The notes: generated by a model not told the origin, from the letters alone. A DNA stretch of 64,000 nucleotides from Croceivirga radicis (GCF_002072105.2 NZ_MTBC01000008.1:62001-126000), one strand, 5' to 3'. Positions 25,670 to 34,962 are shown, numbered from the stretch's first letter. A program made the numbers and translations.

Positions 25670-27226
25670 ATGAAAAGACGCATTTACAATATTCTTTTCC
25701 ATACACATACTATTAGCGGCATTATTATAAGCGTAGCCCTGTATGTTATTTTTTTTGCTGGCTCTCTTTCTTTCTTTAGGGACGAAATTGCCAATTGGGA
25801 ACAAAATAGCCATACGCAGTTTACGGACCATTTACCCGCAGATATCGATGCTTACCTTAAAACGATTTCTGAAACCCATCCCTTACAAGGAAGAGAGGTA
25901 GAATTTACACACTACTACAATGAGCCTTCCTTTACCGTGAATATTAGCGCCAGTGCAGACAGTCTTGCCCTAAAAGAACTACAACAACCTAGCTTTTTCT
26001 ATTTAAATACAAATGATTACACAACCAGTACGTATCTAGACAATTATGGTTTGGGAGAGTTCCTTTATCGTTTACACTTTCTAGACCAAATTCCTTACCC
26101 CTATGGCCGTTATTTATCTGGATTTGTGGCACTGTTTTTTCTTTTTGCCTTGTTTACCGGCATTTGGATTCATTGGGATAAAGTTGTAAGCAACTTTTAC
26201 ACGTTTAGACCTTTGGCAAAACTTAAAACGGTTTGGACAGATGCACATACCGCATTAGGACTTATTGGTTTTCCGTTTCAATTTGTTTATGCTTTGACCG
26301 GCGCTTTTTTCTTATTGAAGGGTATTTTAATGCTTCCGCTAGTTTATGGGTTGTATGGTGGCGACCAAAACAAACTATATGAAGATTTGGAATACACACA
26401 TCCCCATTTTGATTATACCTATACCCCACTAAATTATTCCCCAAAAATAAATCCGCTAATAGAAAAAACGCTCGCAGATTGGCCAGATTTTCAATTGACG
26501 GAAGTCCATATTTTTAATCATGGAGATGCCAATATGCATGTATCCTTAAGCGGCAACACAACGTACAGCAAAAAGTTTAGTGGTTACGGTTATAGAATTT
26601 ACAAGGTGGCAGACCAGTCTATTACCCACCAGAAAGTTCCTAAAACCAATAACACCTATCTAGATGGTGCCAAAACCATTCTTTACAGATTACATTTGGG
26701 AGACTATGGTGGACTGGCACTACGTTTTATCTCCTTTATTCTAGGGTTAATTTCTTGCGTGGTAATTATCTCTGGTATCCTAATTTGGCTGGTAGCACGA
26801 AACAAAAAAAACATACCAGAGAAAAGACGCCGATTTAACCATTGGGTTGCCAATAGCTATATGGCCATTTGTTTAAGCATGTTACCGGTAACAGCGCTAA
26901 CTTTTATTGTTACCAAAATTTACGGGGTAGAGCGTTCGCTCATTTTTAAAACCTACTTTATTAGTTGGTTGTTCTTGAGTTTGTTTTTCACGTTTAAGAG
27001 AAACATCAACTTTACCAATAAATGGTGTTTAGTAACTGGTGGTATACTTAGTTTAGTTGTCCCTTTTACCAATTGGCTTAGCACTGGCAATTGGCCTTGG
27101 ATAAGCATTGCAAACCAATATACGGAGATACTGTTTATAGATTTACTCTTTTTAGGAATTGGCTTGATTGCCAGTTGGGTAGGCGTTTTTAAAATAAAAT
27201 TTCAATCTAAAATTATTAACACGTAA
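25670..27226 (+). CDS. PepSY-associated transmembrane protein (siderophore-iron reductase type)
   Basis: 518 residues from the ATG at 25670 (MKRRIYNILFHTHTISGIII), the conserved family start; an upstream in-frame ATG at 25646 overlaps the previous gene. The chain has four main membrane segments: about residues 11-35, around 150 (SGFVALFFLFALFTGIWIHW), around 200 (LGLIGFPFQFVYALTGAFFL), and 350-500. Family His residues lie in the membrane regions (FHTHTISG, DAHTALGLIG, LYRLHLGDYGG), fitting haem-linked PepSY_TM proteins such as FoxB/PiuB. These reduce or help release iron from siderophores at the inner membrane. It closes the iron operon. Confidence 0.85.
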   Translation: MKRRIYNILFHTHTISGIIISVALYVIFFAGSLSFFRDEIANWEQNSHTQFTDHLPADIDAYLKTISETHPLQGREVEFTHYYNEPSFTVNISASADSLALKELQQPSFFYLNTNDYTTSTYLDNYGLGEFLYRLHFLDQIPYPYGRYLSGFVALFFLFALFTGIWIHWDKVVSNFYTFRPLAKLKTVWTDAHTALGLIGFPFQFVYALTGAFFLLKGILMLPLVYGLYGGDQNKLYEDLEYTHPHFDYTYTPLNYSPKINPLIEKTLADWPDFQLTEVHIFNHGDANMHVSLSGNTTYSKKFSGYGYRIYKVADQSITHQKVPKTNNTYLDGAKTILYRLHLGDYGGLALRFISFILGLISCVVIISGILIWLVARNKKNIPEKRRRFNHWVANSYMAICLSMLPVTALTFIVTKIYGVERSLIFKTYFISWLFLSLFFTFKRNINFTNKWCLVTGGILSLVVPFTNWLSTGNWPWISIANQYTEILFIDLLFLGIGLIASWVGVFKIKFQSKIINT

Positions 27227-27257
27227 AGGATTACAAAAAAAACTTGCTTTATTGTGG

Positions 27258-27361
27258 TTTGCAAATCATTCACAATCAATTATTTGCAAATCACTCGAAT
27301 AAATAACCGTTTCACAACATTTGTTTTAGACTAGGTTCAAATACTATCAATTTTATAGTAT
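27258..27361 (+). promoter_or_regulatory. Repeats and palindrome upstream of the VCBS exoprotein gene
   Basis: Two copies of TTTGCAAATCA (27258-27268, 27283-27293) lie 25 bp apart; TTTGCAAA is itself palindromic. A near -7 element AACATTTG (27316-27323) is followed by TTTAGACTA (27325-27333), the same 9-mer as in the siderophore promoter. ATACTAT-N7-ATAGTAT (27341-27361) forms a hairpin in the leader. Functional roles are inferred. Confidence 0.4.
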
Positions 27362-27378
27362 CAACCTAAACTATTATA

Positions 27379-30300
27379 ATGACCAAATTTAGAATTTGTG
27401 TAATCCATTGCATAGATTATTTAAGAAGAACGGCCACTTTTAGTTACCTTATTCTAGCCTTTGTTTTTAGCATACAACAACTAAGTGCCCAGACTACATT
27501 TACTGAAAGTGCAGCCAGTTACAATTTAAATATTGGTCAAAGTAAAGATGGAGGACATGCTTGGGCAGATTTTGATTTGGATGGCGACCAAGATGTTTTG
27601 GTTTTGGTAAATAGCACCTCGCAAAAGGCACGTTTAATGCGTAACAATGGAGATGGAACCTTTACCAACGTACAAACTACTCTTGCTCCAGGAATCTTAA
27701 ATGCCCGTGCAGAACGCCAAGCAGCATGGGGAGACTTAAATAATGATGGCCGTCCAGATTTTATGATAACCTCTAGCGGTAATTCTGGAGGCAATCCATC
27801 ACCACCTGCATTGCAAATTTTTCTACAAAATTTAGACGGCACCTTTGGAGATGCCCTTGGCGGTACTAACCCAATAACCGTAGGTAGAAACGGACATACA
27901 ATTACTATTAACCCAATGAATGCGGAGGGCGCGGGATTTTTTGATTTTGAGGGCGATGGAGATTTAGACATCTTTTTTGATAGCCACAATTACGGTATAG
28001 AAATTCTACGTAATAATTATATAGACCATACCAACAGTACCGTAACCAACCCAACCGCGGCTTTATTATTTAGCCATATAACTACAGGGAACGGAAATGG
28101 CGTGGTAAATTTTGGGTTAAACCAATTTGCCACCGATGGAGATTATGGAACGGCCGCAGATGCCAATGATGATGGTTGGGTGGATATTTTTATGCGTAAA
28201 AGGGATGAGAACGACTTCTTTTTAAATCAAGGTGGAATATTTACCAATGGGTCTGATTTGGCACAAGCTGCCAATGGCAACAAAGGTGGTAATGGGCTAT
28301 GGGATTTGGATAACGATGGCGATTTAGATGCTGTTTGGACAGAAAACGGATTAACCCAAATTTATAGAAATGATGGCTCCGGTATATGGACTGCCTTAGG
28401 AACTGGTGTTTTTCCTGGCTTACCGCAGCCCAATAACAGCAACAACGGCAATTCTTCTAACAGAATAGATGCCTTGGCAGGTGGCGATATAGATAATGAC
28501 GGCGATATAGACATTTTACTGGTGGGGCAAAGCAGAAGTTATCTTTATATAAACCAATTAAATAGTCCAACCCCGGCCCCTGGGGTTATTGGTAGTGGTA
28601 GTCCCATGAATTTTAGTCTAGATCCAGAAACATTTAACACCAATGATGGTGAGGGAACCACTATGGTTGATGTTGATGATGATGGAGATTTAGATATTTA
28701 TATGAACATCAATGGCTCTGGCAACCAACTATGGATAAACAACCTAGCAGCGGCAAACCGAAATAACCATTTGATGGTAAACGTTATAGAAGACCGTGCT
28801 TCCAATGGAGACACCGGCGGATTTGCTGGAAGAATTGCCTTAGGAACCAACGTGCTAATCCGAGATTGTAGTGGAAATATCGTTAGTGGGCTAAGACAAG
28901 TAAATGGAGTTTATGGTCATGGTACCCAACAACCAGAAACCGTTCATTTTGGATTGCCTCTTGGAGAAAACGAAACCTACATTATAGAAGTTCGCTATCC
29001 TAATTTTAATGACCCAGAAGAAGGGATTACTAGATTGATCGCTACAGGGGTGGCGCAGCCTTCTACCATTGCTGGCACCAATCATTATAATCTAACAACA
29101 ACAAACGCAGAAACCATACAAAATTTAAATGCGCCAGAGGCAGAAGATGACTTGGTTACCATACCCTATGGTAATAGTGTGTCTATACAAATAAACCTTT
29201 TTACCAATGATTCTGAACCAGATGGGGAAAATTTCTTTATAGAAAGTATAACCCAACCAACGGTTGGTTCCGTTACCATAGATGATGCCAACAATGGCTT
29301 GGTTACCTACACATATAATAACGCAGCTCCATTTCCTGGCTCTACTTCTTTTACCTATACTATTGTTGATGACACCTACAATATATGTGCAGCGCAGGGA
29401 AAATCAGACACGGCAACGGTAACGGTTTACGAACCCTGTTCTGACCCTACGGGAGTGGATACCGATGGAGATGGCATTAACGATATTTGTGATTATGACG
29501 ATGATAATGATGGTATTTCAGATTTTGACGAACAACAATGTTCTACCACAAATCCTGGGGTATTGGGAGTACCCACTACAGTTTTAGGTGGTACCGCGGT
29601 AGATGAGATTTATACAGATTACAATGGCTATTGGTATTCCTCAACTGCATCCATAAACTCAATAGAACCTAATTTAAGCCATAATTTGTTGGCTTTTGGT
29701 TCTGGTGGAAACCTTTACAGCACAGGCGTTGTTAACACCAATATGCTAGACACAGATAGTAATGGAAGGTATGATGCCGTAGATACCAATGGCGATGGCA
29801 GTGGTAATATAAATATTACGGAAATGGAGTGGCGTGCCTTTAGGCCCAATAGCAACATTACCAATAAAGTAGCATTAGAATCCGCCTTAAATGATGGTAC
29901 CTTAGGTAGTGCACTAGGCTCTACCGTAATAGCCAACCTGGCAACCGATCCGTTAAATCCATTACTCACCAATGGGCCAAGGGGTTTGGATTTAGGAACG
30001 GGTATAGCTAACGTATTTGATTCATGGTTCTTTAATATTTCTACTATTGATATAGCGGCCGTTAACGATGGATTACCAGATATTTTGATTACTCAAGTAG
30101 CACAAATTAGCTCTACCGTTGATCATAATATTGCTTTCTTTGATGCTGCCGGTAATCCCGTAGGAAACCAAGTTAGGGTTACCTCATTAGGTGGTGGGGA
30201 ACTTTCTAGCGTAATAGGTGCTCAGCGTTACGATGTCTATCAAACCAATGGTAGTTCATGGCAGGTAAACGTGACAAAAAACATTAGAATGGCCACATTA

Positions 30301-31197
30301 GAATTATCGGAATTTGGCTTGGATGCTAGTAATATTGGCAATGTAGCACTAATGCGCCTTACCTTGAACAATAGCGCAGACACAGCATTTTTAGCTTATA
30401 ATATGGACTCTTTTGGAGAATTCTGTACAGATTTGGATACAGATGGCGATGGCATTGTAGACCGCCTAGATCTAGACAGTGATAATGATGGAATTTATGA
30501 TGTTGTAGAAGCTGGCCATAATCTAACACATACCAATGGCAGGTTAACTGGTGCCGTAGGAGCAGATGGTATTATAGATGCATTACAGACCAACCCTAAC
30601 AACCAAACCACAACTTATATAGTAGCAGATACCAATGGAGACGGTATACCTGATTTTAAAAACTTAGATAGCGATGGGGATGGCTGTACAGACGTGAATG
30701 AAGCTGGTATTACAGATAACAACGATGATGGCTACTTAGGTGATATTCCCCTAACCGTTTCTTTAGACGGTGTGGTTACATCTGGTGCGGATGGTTATAC
30801 CACACCCGTTGATGCAGATGGTAACGGAATATATGACTATACCGAAGTTGGCGCGGCTCCTACAATTACCGATCAACCCACCAATACTACAATTTGCCCT
30901 GGTTGCTCTGGAACCATAACGGCTAATTTTGCCAATGCAGATGGCTATCAATGGCAACTATTTAATGGCAGCACTTGGGAAAATTTGGTTAACGGGGGCC
31001 TTTACGGAGGCACCACTACGCAGACACTTACTATAACCAACCCAACAAGTGCAGAGCATGGCAATACGTATAGAATTGTTGGTAGTAGCACAACTTTTGT
31101 CTGTAGAAATGCTATCTCTAACCCTGTTGTATTAAGCGTGCGTATTAATACAGTTATTACGAATAGACGTATAACTTATAGGGTTGATCCAAAATAG
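27379..31197 (+). CDS. Giant secreted VCBS/FG-GAP and thrombospondin type 3 repeat protein
   Basis: 1272 residues. A long N-terminal leader (hydrophobic core TFSYLILAFVFSIQQLSAQ) precedes about 450 residues of VCBS/FG-GAP repeats with calcium-binding Asp loops (FDLDGDQDVLV, DLNNDGRPDFMI, DINDGDIDILL-like DIDNDGDIDILL, DVDDDGDLDIYM). Then come an ASPIC/UnbV-like region, an Ig-like Pro-rich domain, and two thrombospondin type 3 blocks (DTDGDGINDICDYDDDNDG; DTDGDGIVDRLDLDSDNDG). Last comes an Ig-like domain with ICPGCSGTI. The C-terminus TVITNRRITYRVDPK may be a sorting signal, since no classical T9SS type A or B domain is seen. Likely surface-exposed or secreted, calcium-stabilised; binding partner unknown. 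Translation may start at an internal Met. Confidence 0.85.
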   Translation: MTKFRICVIHCIDYLRRTATFSYLILAFVFSIQQLSAQTTFTESAASYNLNIGQSKDGGHAWADFDLDGDQDVLVLVNSTSQKARLMRNNGDGTFTNVQTTLAPGILNARAERQAAWGDLNNDGRPDFMITSSGNSGGNPSPPALQIFLQNLDGTFGDALGGTNPITVGRNGHTITINPMNAEGAGFFDFEGDGDLDIFFDSHNYGIEILRNNYIDHTNSTVTNPTAALLFSHITTGNGNGVVNFGLNQFATDGDYGTAADANDDGWVDIFMRKRDENDFFLNQGGIFTNGSDLAQAANGNKGGNGLWDLDNDGDLDAVWTENGLTQIYRNDGSGIWTALGTGVFPGLPQPNNSNNGNSSNRIDALAGGDIDNDGDIDILLVGQSRSYLYINQLNSPTPAPGVIGSGSPMNFSLDPETFNTNDGEGTTMVDVDDDGDLDIYMNINGSGNQLWINNLAAANRNNHLMVNVIEDRASNGDTGGFAGRIALGTNVLIRDCSGNIVSGLRQVNGVYGHGTQQPETVHFGLPLGENETYIIEVRYPNFNDPEEGITRLIATGVAQPSTIAGTNHYNLTTTNAETIQNLNAPEAEDDLVTIPYGNSVSIQINLFTNDSEPDGENFFIESITQPTVGSVTIDDANNGLVTYTYNNAAPFPGSTSFTYTIVDDTYNICAAQGKSDTATVTVYEPCSDPTGVDTDGDGINDICDYDDDNDGISDFDEQQCSTTNPGVLGVPTTVLGGTAVDEIYTDYNGYWYSSTASINSIEPNLSHNLLAFGSGGNLYSTGVVNTNMLDTDSNGRYDAVDTNGDGSGNINITEMEWRAFRPNSNITNKVALESALNDGTLGSALGSTVIANLATDPLNPLLTNGPRGLDLGTGIANVFDSWFFNISTIDIAAVNDGLPDILITQVAQISSTVDHNIAFFDAAGNPVGNQVRVTSLGGGELSSVIGAQRYDVYQTNGSSWQVNVTKNIRMATLELSEFGLDASNIGNVALMRLTLNNSADTAFLAYNMDSFGEFCTDLDTDGDGIVDRLDLDSDNDGIYDVVEAGHNLTHTNGRLTGAVGADGIIDALQTNPNNQTTTYIVADTNGDGIPDFKNLDSDGDGCTDVNEAGITDNNDDGYLGDIPLTVSLDGVVTSGADGYTTPVDADGNGIYDYTEVGAAPTITDQPTNTTICPGCSGTITANFANADGYQWQLFNGSTWENLVNGGLYGGTTTQTLTITNPTSAEHGNTYRIVGSSTTFVCRNAISNPVVLSVRINTVITNRRITYRVDPK

Positions 31198-31210
31198 AAA
31201 AGTTGAATAA

Positions 31211-31579
31211 TTATTTTTTATAGAATCCGTTTCCCCTTAAAGAATATGCCTCTTCTAAGACCTCTTGCAAAACATGGTTATCTATAGCTTCTAGAGAAGA
31301 ATACCGTAGCGATTTTACCACTTTCCGATTCTCGCAATTCATTTTATCTAGATGTTTGGTCAAATGTGCAGAGTTCCAAAACGCGATATCCACATATTGT
31401 TTTTTGTGGGAAGCATTTAAATAACATATTGGGTTCTTACCTACATAAAAACAAGGAATGTTCCACTTGTACTTAATTTCTACATCTGGTACTATGCTCT
31501 GGATGGTCATTTGTAAGTGAAGTAATATGCTGCGATACGGTTCTGGTTGATTAAGTATGTAGGCCTCGGCTGGATTCAT
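31211..31579 (-). CDS. DUF1801 domain protein
   Basis: 122 residues, no signal peptide. The segments MNPAEAYILNQPEPYRSIL, VDVEIKYKWNIPCF-like PDVEIKYKWNIPCFYV, and YVDIAFWNSAHL match the YdhG/DUF1801 fold, a small cytoplasmic alpha/beta family of unknown function. The gene converges on the large exoprotein gene with 13 bases between stop codons, and lies eight bases after the DUF808 gene, so those two are probably one transcript. Confidence 0.82.
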   Translation of the reverse strand: MNPAEAYILNQPEPYRSILLHLQMTIQSIVPDVEIKYKWNIPCFYVGKNPICYLNASHKKQYVDIAFWNSAHLTKHLDKMNCENRKVVKSLRYSSLEAIDNHVLQEVLEEAYSLRGNGFYKK

Positions 31580-31586
31580 TTTAAAA

Positions 31587-32453
31587 TCACTTTTTAAAAA
31601 TCTTTTTAGTTCCTTGAATTACCAACACCACTACCAATCCAATGAATAAGCCTAACAAGAACTCCTTTAACATAGTTGGCAAAGCAGGAAATAAATGATG
31701 AAAAAACGCAATATTATGATTAAAAATACCACCAGAAACCAATAAAAGCGCCAATGTTCCCACAACCGATAAGGCTTTAATTATCACCGGAAGAGCATTG
31801 ACCAGTAACGTACCAACTTTATCAGAAAAACTGTTTTCTTCTTCGTTCAAATTAATTAAACGAACGCCATAATCGTCCATACGTACAATAAGCGCAACTA
31901 TACCGTAAACCCCAACAGTTGCCAGTAATGCAACAACGGAAACGGTTGCAATCTGTATGGTCAACGTTTCATTTACAACCGTGCTTAAAGCAATGATTAC
32001 TATCTCTACAGAAAGGATAAAATCCGTAATTATGGCATCCTTAATTTTCTTTTTTTCTAATTGCGGTAAATCTTGTTCTGCTACCGCTGTTGGTTTCTGT
32101 GCATGTTCTTTCTGATCTTTATGAAAAAAATATTCATAAATCTTTTCTGCGCCTTCATAGGCCAAATAAATACCGCCCAAGACTAGTATTACGGTTATTG
32201 CTAAGGGAAAATAGGCACTCAATAAAAAAGCTATGGGTAGAATTATAAGTTTATTTAAAAAGGAACCTTTGGTTATGGCCCACAATACCGGTATTTCCCT
32301 GCTAGATAAAAAGCCGGTTGCCTTTTCTGCATTAACGGCCAAATCATCTCCTAGAATACCTGCTGTTTTTTTAGTTGCTATTTTACTCATGGTTGCTACG
32401 TCATCCATTAAGGCAGAGATATCATCTAAAACAGCAAAAAAACCAGAAGCCAT
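31587..32453 (-). CDS. DUF808 family inner-membrane protein (YedI-like)
   Basis: 288 residues. The start MASGFFAVLDDISALMDDVA and the following KKTAGILGDDLAVNAEKATG are hallmark DUF808/YedI. About five membrane segments follow (around 75-110, 140-165, 170-195, 215-245, 260-282), ending in ...VIQGTKKIFKK. The family has no proven role and lies in the inner membrane. Length is normal (about 290-310). The gene starts 94 bases after the preceding gene on this strand and is followed at eight bases by the DUF1801 gene. Confidence 0.88.
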   Translation of the reverse strand: MASGFFAVLDDISALMDDVATMSKIATKKTAGILGDDLAVNAEKATGFLSSREIPVLWAITKGSFLNKLIILPIAFLLSAYFPLAITVILVLGGIYLAYEGAEKIYEYFFHKDQKEHAQKPTAVAEQDLPQLEKKKIKDAIITDFILSVEIVIIALSTVVNETLTIQIATVSVVALLATVGVYGIVALIVRMDDYGVRLINLNEEENSFSDKVGTLLVNALPVIIKALSVVGTLALLLVSGGIFNHNIAFFHHLFPALPTMLKEFLLGLFIGLVVVLVIQGTKKIFKK

Positions 32454-32547
32454 ATACTTAATTTAAGATTAGTGATTTACTAAGTTGCGCCGCAAAATAA
32501 ATAAATCCTGCCTAGAAGCTGGTCTTAAAAACAAAAAAATAGAACGC

Positions 32548-33003
32548 TTATAGACCTTTTAAAGACATTAAAGTGGCCACCCAAATAATTAAAGACGATA
32601 AAAAGATACCTATTGTATTGGCCATAAATGCCTTTGTTTTTTCCATATTAAACAGGTAGGCCGCTATACTGCCTGCATAAACACCTGTTCCTGGAAGCGG
32701 AATCATAACAAATAGGATAACACCTAAAAATCCGTACTGCTTAATTTTATTTCCAGACCCCTTTTTGGCTCTTTGCCCAACAAAAACAGCAGATTTCTTA
32801 TAAAAACGCCATTTAACCAAGTGCCTGTTTACGTACTCCAAAAAAAACATCATTAGCGGAAAAACCAAAACATTAGCGGCAAAACAAACTACAAATACCA
32901 AATAGGGGTTAATTCCTTGATACATACCGTATGGAATACCCACCTTTGCCTCTCCAAACGGAGAAATGCTCCAAAGTGCCGCTATGAGTAATTCTTTAAG
33001 CAA
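32548..33003 (-). CDS. Small multidrug-export family membrane protein (COG2426)
   Basis: 151 residues with four membrane segments. It shows SPFGEAKVGIPYGMYQGINP, FVVCFAANVLVFPLMMFFL, the basic loop GQRAKKGSGNKIKQYG, then MIPLPGTGVYAGSIAAYLF and NTIGIFLSSLIIW. The pattern SPxxExxxGIPxG and PLPGTGxxxGxxAA define Pfam Sm_multidrug_ex (PF06695), whose transport role is suggested but not proven. A -7 element TAGTTTTG (minus, 33031-33024) lies 20 bases before the ATG. Confidence 0.85.
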   Translation of the reverse strand: MLKELLIAALWSISPFGEAKVGIPYGMYQGINPYLVFVVCFAANVLVFPLMMFFLEYVNRHLVKWRFYKKSAVFVGQRAKKGSGNKIKQYGFLGVILFVMIPLPGTGVYAGSIAAYLFNMEKTKAFMANTIGIFLSSLIIWVATLMSLKGL

Positions 33004-33226
33004 TTTTTATGGTTTAGAGCCTGCAAAACTAGTAAGGATTTTAAGTTAAGCTCCTTAAAATATTATTAATTCTATTTTTTATCGTTTAAGTGAACTCTAA
33101 TGAAGTTTACCCGTAAGTATAGTTTTAATATAAATAGTAGCGCAAACTATTTTCTTGCGTTAATAGAAGATAAAAAGGTTGCTTTTTAAAGTTATCAGAA
33201 CGAACCAAAAAAATAGCGTTCTAGGT

Positions 33227-33475
33227 TTAAAAATAGGTCTTAAAACCCTTAGAAATTTTTGTAGTAAATACCTCCGGGGTTTCTTGGGCTATAGCTACCT
33301 TACCGGTAGCCAAGTAGACATCAAATACAAAGCAAGAAAAATCCACACAGCATTCCTCTTCCAATTCTTTTAAAAGAAACTGAACCAACTTTGGCCTTAA
33401 TTGATATTCTAACCGAAGCTTGTGTTGGTCAAAATTAACGGTAGAATTAGAGGGGGCAATCCAATTGAATTTCAT
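33227..33475 (-). CDS. Conserved small hypothetical protein
   Basis: 82 residues, MKFNWIAPSNSTVNFDQHKL at the start, then LRPKLVQFLLKELEEECCVD, and a strand-rich second half. It is predicted soluble with no signal peptide. Support for being real: a -7 element TAGTTTTG (minus, 33503-33496) lies 20 bases before the ATG, and residue composition is protein-like. The overlapping plus-strand frame at 33179-33373 lacks such support. No family is recognised. Confidence 0.5.
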   Translation of the reverse strand: MKFNWIAPSNSTVNFDQHKLRLEYQLRPKLVQFLLKELEEECCVDFSCFVFDVYLATGKVAIAQETPEVFTTKISKGFKTYF

Positions 33476-33543
33476 TTGTTAATTTATTGTTAAAACAAAA
33501 CTAACTAAAAAATTGAAATGCCCTCTATATTTTAGCCCAAGCG

Positions 33544-34749
33544 TTACGCTTTACCGTCTACATAATCTTGTAAGTATTCATATTTGGCGGTAAGTTTTCC
33601 ATTTTGAGTCATTCTAGCCCTTTCTAGGATTCCATCTTTATCGCCATTAAAAAAGGCGGGGATAACATGTGCCACGAATGCTTCTCCAAAACCTCCACTA
33701 GCATCTCTTGGTAGTTCTGCCGGCAAATTATCTACTGCCATTACCGCTATAGCATCTTGTTGTAAAAAATCTACTTCGGATTCTGTTTTGGGATCATAAC
33801 CATAAACAGGGTCTGCAATAGTAGATGGTTTAATGGTACATGCTACAGGACCATCTATATCACAGCTGATGTCTGCAACAACTTTTATTTTAAAATCAGG
33901 TTGTTTGGCATCTTCTCTTGTAAATAAGTACGGTGCCCCGTCCCCATAAAAATGCCCTGCAATAAATACATCTGACACCTTTGCAAAACGAAAGAAATTA
34001 GATTCGTATCCAGATGGGTCATTAAAAAACGCTTGTTTATCTCCTTCAGAACCGTCTTTTGTTTTATTATAATCTAACACATCTATTTGGCAATACACGG
34101 CCTCTTGGTATACATTATTTAAATAGTCTGTTACGCTAACCTCTTTAATGCCCATACCGTCTAACATTTCTTTGGCCCCATTACCTACTCTGCCCATACC
34201 GGTAAGCACAATTTTAATGACTGGCAATGTTATTTTTTTGAGTTCTGCGATTAAAGCCGCTTGGTCTTTTAAGTGTTCTGCTTTGGGCAAGGTAAAAGAT
34301 TGTTGTTTTAAACCAAAGGTCCTTATCCCATTATACGCACCTACAATACCAGCGTACCTACCAAAGGCCACTAGGCGTTGGCCTTGGGTATTGGTAATTA
34401 CTTCATGATCATACAACTCTATATTCTTATCTAATATGGCCCTAAGCAAATCTCTATTGTAAGGTTGCTTTTTTATGGTATGCGAAAAGAAAAAGTATTT
34501 TTTATTGGGTAGCAATGCATTTATTGGCACTTCTTTTACACCTAAAAGTACATCACAACTTTCCATAGCATCTTGTACCGGCACTCCTGCATCTAAATAT
34601 TCTTGGTCTGTAAATACCCGAATAGATGACGGCTCTACAACAAGTTTAGCTTCTGGATGTGTTTCCATGACGGTTTGGCATTGTGCTGGCGGCAATACTA
34701 CGCGCTTGTCTGGTGGATTTTTACGTTCTTGTATGATTCCGAATTTCAT
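33544..34749 (-). CDS. Saccharopine dehydrogenase-like/alanine-dehydrogenase-fold NAD(P) oxidoreductase
   Basis: 401 residues from the ATG at 34749 (MKFGIIQERKNPPDKRVVLP), the family start; an in-frame ATG at 34803 adds a low-complexity GNLGNLG leader and is unlikely. The N-terminal half has the AlaDh/PNT fold (VVEPSSIRVFTDQEYLDAGV, KEVPINALLPNKKYFFFSHT, the catalytic-type HTIKKQPYNR). Then follow GRYAGIVGAYNGIRTFG and the Rossmann motif VLTGMGRVGNGAKEML. The ending DNLPAELPRDASGGFGEAF matches lysine-forming saccharopine dehydrogenase-type proteins. It probably reduces or oxidises an amino-acid-derived substrate; the substrate is not decided. It is transcribed alone. Confidence 0.78.
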   Translation of the reverse strand: MKFGIIQERKNPPDKRVVLPPAQCQTVMETHPEAKLVVEPSSIRVFTDQEYLDAGVPVQDAMESCDVLLGVKEVPINALLPNKKYFFFSHTIKKQPYNRDLLRAILDKNIELYDHEVITNTQGQRLVAFGRYAGIVGAYNGIRTFGLKQQSFTLPKAEHLKDQAALIAELKKITLPVIKIVLTGMGRVGNGAKEMLDGMGIKEVSVTDYLNNVYQEAVYCQIDVLDYNKTKDGSEGDKQAFFNDPSGYESNFFRFAKVSDVFIAGHFYGDGAPYLFTREDAKQPDFKIKVVADISCDIDGPVACTIKPSTIADPVYGYDPKTESEVDFLQQDAIAVMAVDNLPAELPRDASGGFGEAFVAHVIPAFFNGDKDGILERARMTQNGKLTAKYEYLQDYVDGKA

Positions 34750-34831
34750 TGCAGTTGTGGTATAATTTTTGCCTAAATTACCTAGATTGCCAAGGTTGTA
34801 CAAACTTTTTAATTGTTTGGTGAAATACTGT

Positions 34832-34864
34832 TACCTTTGCGGTCCGTTTTCCCGAAAGGGAAAA
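34832..34864 (+). promoter_or_regulatory. Promoter element and leader hairpin upstream of tmRNA
   Basis: TACCTTTG (34832-34839) fits the -7 consensus. Eight bases later comes the perfect inverted repeat TTTTCCC-GAAA-GGGAAAA (34847-34864) with a GNRA loop, placed to be the first structure in the transcript. The tmRNA starts 180 bases downstream, so a processed 5' leader is implied. Confidence 0.45.
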
Positions 34865-34948
34865 TGTGCGTTAGGGATTGCGGCTTTGTTGGAGCTCTTC
34901 TTTTTACTCTTGAAAAGGATAAATAGAAAGCGACTGCCAAAAGCCCGA

Positions 34949-34962
34949 CCTGCCAAGGCAGG
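34949..34962. repeat. CCTGCC-AA-GGCAGG palindrome in the tmRNA leader
   Basis: Perfect 6-bp arms around AA in a GC-rich patch of otherwise AT-rich DNA. A related GC-rich palindrome, GGCCTG-GGCGG-CAGGCC (35471-35487), lies on the other side of tmRNA. They resemble short extragenic palindromic repeats; a genome-wide count would decide. Apart from this and the promoter, the stretch 34750-35019 holds nothing I can call a gene. Confidence 0.4.

Noticed and set aside
27336-27345. TTCAAATAC sequence like a tRNA T-loop
   Set aside because: No acceptor, D or anticodon arms can be folded around it.
27537-27989. 150-codon minus-strand frame
   Set aside because: Antisense to Asp- and Asn-rich VCBS repeats; its Ser/Pro/Lys-rich product is an artefact of those codons.
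29440-30840. Recurring GATGGCGATGG-type DNA repeats
   Set aside because: They encode the calcium-binding Asp loops of TSP3/VCBS domains, so protein constraint explains them rather than a DNA repeat.
33179-33373. Plus-strand frame opposite the 82-residue gene
   Set aside because: No promoter or plausible start, and the minus-strand frame has a -7 element 20 bases before its ATG.
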